Assembly (NCBI GenBank): GCA_003133005.1
Contig: PKZI01000147.1
Location: 303-8,294, forward strand
Source of the DNA: Acidimicrobiaceae bacterium
Lineage (GTDB): Bacteria > Actinomycetota > Acidimicrobiia > Acidimicrobiales > RAAP-2
DNA length: 7,992 nucleotides
Reading direction: 5' to 3'
Part shown: piece by piece, positions 6,185 to 7,992 of the stretch
Numbering within the stretch: position 1 is the stretch's first letter
Layout of the letters: every line of letters begins with the position of its first letter
Program-made: the position numbers and the translations under genes
The notes under the pieces: generated by a model
What the model was told of the DNA's origin: nothing
What the model saw: the letters and a program-made list of their open reading frames with translations, nothing else
Databases searched by the model: none

Positions 6185-7405
6185 ATGACACTCCATGTCG
6201 ACTCAGAAGTTGGTCAACTCAAGCAAGCCATGATTCACCGTCCCGGGCTCGAGCTCGCACGGCTCACGCCGTCGAACATCAAAAGCCTTCTCTTTGATGA
6301 CGTGCTTTGGGCAAAAAAAGCACGTGAAGAGCACGACGCCTTCGCTCAGGCGTTGCGTGACAGAGGCGTAAAGGTTCATCTGTTCGGTGATCTCCTTTCG
6401 GACGTTGTCGCGACGAAAGACGGACGCGCGTTCATTCTCGATACTCTCTGTACCGACGACCAAATTGGGCCTTCGCTCGTAAAACCCGTCCGCCAGTTAC
6501 TCGACGACCTCGAAGAGCACAAGCTGGCTGAATTTCTCATCGGCGGCATCTTGAAGTCCGACCTCGCTCCACTTAGTGCGAAAAGCTTGTCCTGGGAGCA
6601 ATTGCGCGCCGACGATTTCATCCTGCCCCCGCTTCCCAATACCCTGTTCCAGCGCGACAACACTTGCTGGATTTATGGCGGTGCCACCGTAAACCCCATG
6701 GCCAAGGCCGCCCGTAAGCGTGAGTCACTGCATACAAGGGCGGTCTATCGATACCACCCTGTCTTCAAGGACGAGAAGTTTGAGATGCTCCTCGACGCCG
6801 AGACCACCAATCATCAGGCGACACTTGAAGGCGGCGACGTTCACATTCTCGGTCACGGCACGGTCATGATTGGCATGGGCGAACGAACCACGCCCGTTGC
6901 GGTTGAGATTCTCTCGCGTCGACTCTTCGAGACTGGCCTCGCTTCACGAGTGATCGCAATAGAACTTCCACACAGTCACGCGTTCATGCATCTCGACACT
7001 GTGATGACGATGATTGACCGATCCACTTTCGTGCTCTATCCCTATTTCGATCGCAATCTTCGCAGTTGGACAATCGTTCCCGGTGAGGCGCCAGACAGCG
7101 TCATTCTCAATCAAAACGACGATGTGTGGGAGACCTTGGCACAAGTATTGAAGGTCGACCATGTCACTGTCCTCACCACTGACGAGGACGAGCGCGCGGC
7201 GCAACGTGAACAGTGGGATGACGGGACAAACTTTCTTGCAGTGTCGCCCGGCGTCATCATGGGTTACGAACGAAACGTCGCCACCAATACCATGCTCCGT
7301 CGAGCAGGCATTGAGGTGATCTCGATTGAAGGCAGCGAACTCGGTCGCGGACGTGGTGGACCGCGTTGTATGACGTGTCCCATCGAGCGAGAGGCCGTCG
7401 CATGA
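6185..7405 (+). CDS. arcA: Arginine deiminase
   Basis: The enzyme hydrolyses L-arginine to L-citrulline and ammonia in the cytoplasm, the first step of the arginine deiminase pathway. At 406 residues it has the normal full length. Family motifs are in order: N-terminal [27 protein letters not shown] with catalytic Asp158, [10 protein letters not shown] with Glu215 and Asp218, MHLDTV with His269 and Asp271, EQWDDGTN, and the C-terminal [14 protein letters not shown] with nucleophile Cys395. The residue before the nucleophile is Arg; Pseudomonas-type enzymes have His there, while Mycoplasma arginini has Arg. FQRD replaces the commoner FTRD. The strong ribosome binding site fixes the ATG at 6185. 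The stop overlaps the arcB start by four bases (ATGA), indicating translational coupling. Confidence 0.97.
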   Translation: MTLHVDSEVGQLKQAMIHRPGLELARLTPSNIKSLLFDDVLWAKKAREEHDAFAQALRDRGVKVHLFGDLLSDVVATKDGRAFILDTLCTDDQIGPSLVKPVRQLLDDLEEHKLAEFLIGGILKSDLAPLSAKSLSWEQLRADDFILPPLPNTLFQRDNTCWIYGGATVNPMAKAARKRESLHTRAVYRYHPVFKDEKFEMLLDAETTNHQATLEGGDVHILGHGTVMIGMGERTTPVAVEILSRRLFETGLASRVIAIELPHSHAFMHLDTVMTMIDRSTFVLYPYFDRNLRSWTIVPGEAPDSVILNQNDDVWETLAQVLKVDHVTVLTTDEDERAAQREQWDDGTNFLAVSPGVIMGYERNVATNTMLRRAGIEVISIEGSELGRGRGGPRCMTCPIEREAVA

Positions 7406-7992
7406 AAAAATCAGATGTCCTCAGTGCGCTCAAGGGGCGCAGTCTGCTGCGAGACGTTGACCTAACCAAGGACGAGTTCCTTGGACTGATTGATCTCAGC
7501 ACGAAACTACGAGATGAAAAAAGGTCGGGCACCGAGAAGAAAATGCTCAAGGGAAAGAATATTGCCCTTATTTTCGAGAAAGCCTCGACGCGCACCAGGT
7601 CTGCCTTCGAAGTGGGAGCGGCCGACCAAGGTGCCAACACCACTTACATGGGACCCGGCGAATCACATTTGGGAGAAACGGAAACAGTCAAAGACACGGC
7701 GAGAGTGCTCGGACGCATGTACGACGCCTTGGAATTTCGCGGTTCCGCGCATCGCGACGTGGAAGTGTTGGCCGAATTCTCAGGCGTACCGGTCTGGAAC
7801 GGGCTCACCAATGAATGGCACCCGACGCAGTTACTCGCGGATATTCTCACGATTCGCGACCACACCGTAAAACCGCTCGAACAAGTGGCGCTGACGTACC
7901 TAGGTGACGCGCGAAATAATACGGCGAACTCGCTGCTTTGCGTGGGCGCACTCTTAGGAATGGACGTTCGAATTGCGGCGCCGATTTCACTG
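7402..7992 (+). CDS. arcB: Ornithine carbamoyltransferase, catabolic (3' partial)
   Basis: The first 197 codons of a ~330-residue enzyme are present; the frame runs off the window end. In the arginine deiminase pathway it works towards phosphorolysis of citrulline, giving ornithine and carbamoyl phosphate. Motifs seen are the carbamoyl-phosphate loop STRTR (62-66, within [13 protein letters not shown]), EFRGS (111-115), NEWHPTQ (138-143 core) and GDARNN (168-173), which begins the ornithine-binding half. The ATG at 7402 overlaps the arcA stop, and AGAGG in the end of arcA lies 7 nt upstream. The catabolic assignment rests on its place directly after arcA, since sequence alone does not cleanly separate ArcB from anabolic ArgF. 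A carbamate kinase gene (arcC) would be expected downstream. Confidence 0.95.
   Translation, partial: MKKSDVLSALKGRSLLRDVDLTKDEFLGLIDLSTKLRDEKRSGTEKKMLKGKNIALIFEKASTRTRSAFEVGAADQGANTTYMGPGESHLGETETVKDTARVLGRMYDALEFRGSAHRDVEVLAEFSGVPVWNGLTNEWHPTQLLADILTIRDHTVKPLEQVALTYLGDARNNTANSLLCVGALLGMDVRIAAPISL

Noticed and set aside
1..7992. Mobile elements, CRISPR arrays, tRNA or rRNA genes
   Set aside because: No transposase or integrase motifs, no regularly spaced repeats with spacers, and no tRNA-like cloverleaf or rRNA sequence was seen on either strand.

Overview
The window most likely comes from an actinobacterium, perhaps of the class Acidimicrobiia. The evidence is moderately high GC, strong AGGAGG-type ribosome binding sites, an exported DUF4232-like protein with a Ser/Thr repeat tail, and an arginine deiminase resembling actinobacterial enzymes. 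The class-level guess is inference from style; there is no marker gene.

Layout. Positions 2-757 (+) hold the 3' part of a gene for an exported DUF4232-like protein ending in nine Ser-Thr-Thr repeats. Positions 881-1255 (+) hold a decayed fragment of an OppD/DppD-type ABC ATPase with no Walker A. A perfect 8-bp inverted repeat (1286-1320) separates this remnant from the convergent gene at 1356-4247 (-). That gene encodes a plasma-membrane type (P3A) H+-ATPase with an unusual C-terminal tail containing two copies of a Cys/His motif. A regulatory region of about 450 bases (4248-4697) follows. It carries several inverted repeats and two sites resembling the actinobacterial DosR/DevR box, one placed for each divergent promoter. 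From 4698 rightwards lies an arginine deiminase operon: an AdiC-like APC antiporter (4698-6140), arcA (6185-7405) and the first 197 codons of arcB (7402 to the window end).

How the genes work together. The antiporter would exchange arginine for ornithine, ArcA makes citrulline plus ammonia, and ArcB makes ornithine plus carbamoyl phosphate. Carbamoyl phosphate would yield ATP through a carbamate kinase that is not in the window. The divergent H+-ATPase spends ATP to expel protons, while the arginine pathway produces ATP and alkalinises the cytoplasm. The region therefore reads as a pH/energy homeostasis module, possibly under hypoxia/redox control.

The most novel item is the duplicated, putatively metal-binding domain on the tail of the proton pump. 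Its two copies keep nine consecutive identical residues although seven of the nine codons differ.
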